NCBI GenBank assembly: GCA_021014945.1
Contig: MU266480.1
Location: 1 to 64,000 of the forward strand
Direction of reading: 5' to 3'
Source of the DNA: Leucogyrophana mollusca
Taxonomy: Eukaryota > Basidiomycota > Agaricomycetes > Boletales
Length of the DNA: 64,000 bases
The notes beneath the pieces were generated by a model, which was not told where the DNA came from, did not search any database, and worked only from the letters and a program-made list of their open reading frames with translations. Below, one piece after another: positions 63,689 to 64,000 of this stretch. Positions within the stretch are counted from its first letter, which is position 1. The number at the start of each line of letters is the position of its first letter. Position numbers and translations under genes: made by a program.

Positions 63689-64000
63689 TCAGTGCTCACG
63701 CCTCCACTGGGCCCAGGCGGGCATATTAGGTTTCGGGGGCTCAATAGCAGGCGCGGGTATGGGTGTAGGTGCGGGAAGGGCCTTTGGGGCTCTCTCCCGA
63801 CGTTGGGCGGGCTTGTGGACGACTCGCCAGGCGGGTCTCGCAGGACCGGCTGGGACATCTTCTGGTGGGGGCGGTGCCTCTTCTGGGGCTGGAGGAGGAG
63901 CTTCGGGCTGTGTTTGCGTGAAAAGAAGGTGGTGTGGTATGTTTGAGTTAGATCGATGGACGGTCAAGGTGGCATACCTGGGGAGTCCAATTCGGCGAAT
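63689..64000 (-). CDS. 3' end of a proline-rich gene, partial
   Basis: The last exon (about 63689-63910) reads PEAPPPAPEEAPPPPEDVPA, then GPARPAWRVVHKPAQRRERA and PKALPAPTPIPAPAIEPPKP, ending MPAWAQWRREH with stop at 63689. An intron (GTATGC donor near 63977, CACAG acceptor near 63911) joins in phase to an exon that runs off the right edge (SPNWTPQ). Only the disordered C-terminal tail is inside the window, so the product cannot be identified. Confidence 0.6.
   Translation of the reverse strand: MRRIGLPRYATLTVHRSNSNIPHHLLFTQTQPEAPPPAPEEAPPPPEDVPAGPARPAWRVVHKPAQRRERAPKALPAPTPIPAPAIEPPKPNMPAWAQWRREH

Overview
The window is nuclear DNA of a filamentous basidiomycete, most likely an Agaricomycete. 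Genes are dense, on both strands, and broken by many short introns of about 45-70 bases with GT/AG borders. The families present are typical of that group: a HET-domain protein, F-box proteins with basidiomycete-type N termini, DUF6533 membrane proteins, WW-like membrane proteins, a C2/TPR relic of the NACHT/CHAT-associated type, a GDSL esterase and a UbiA prenyltransferase. No intact transposon, CRISPR array, rRNA or tRNA gene was seen. Gene models are spliced by eye, so exon borders are approximate unless stated.

Layout. Bases 1-7.6 kb are accessory DNA: an unresolved gene at the left edge, a frameshifted C2/TPR pseudogene with an internal 99-bp tandem duplication, three unrecognised genes, and a frameshifted, truncated copy of a GPN2-type GTPase whose 3' end lies in a 120-bp tandem duplication. 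At 8.5-15.3 kb two paralogous WW-like membrane protein genes flank an inverted HET-domain gene. At 16.1 kb is a 50-residue secreted cysteine-rich peptide gene with a TATA box. At 16.9-26 kb is a conserved housekeeping block: VPS41 (HOPS complex), a UapA-type purine permease and an Rpd3-class histone deacetylase. From 26.3 to 31 kb there is one unrecognised gene, a gene-poor stretch with a small inverted-repeat element, a DUF6533 gene and a retroposon tail flanked by a 13-bp duplication. At 31.1-34.4 kb is a third WW-like membrane protein, apparently with a long proline-rich extension. Then come a GDSL/CE16-like esterase (34.9 kb), the exomer scaffold Chs5 (36.5 kb) and a four-helix membrane protein (38.6 kb). 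An F-box cluster (two intact genes and one pseudogene between them) occupies 40.8-45.6 kb. It is followed by a DUF2828/vWA protein, a UbiA prenyltransferase, a second DUF6533 gene with a partly duplicated last exon (50.6-53.3 kb), a Ser/Pro-rich single-pass protein, a DUF1399/GRDP-like protein with a Gly/Cys tail, a delta-type phospholipase C, and the 3' end of a gene running off the right edge.

How the genes relate. The housekeeping genes are independent trafficking, chromatin, transport and signalling genes; VPS41 and Chs5 both act in vesicle traffic but at different steps. The clearest unexplained pattern is the family of three WW-like membrane proteins, two of which bracket a HET gene and lie near a C2/TPR relic. 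HET and NACHT/CHAT-type proteins act in fungal self/non-self recognition, so a membrane-linked recognition locus is a reasonable but unproven reading.
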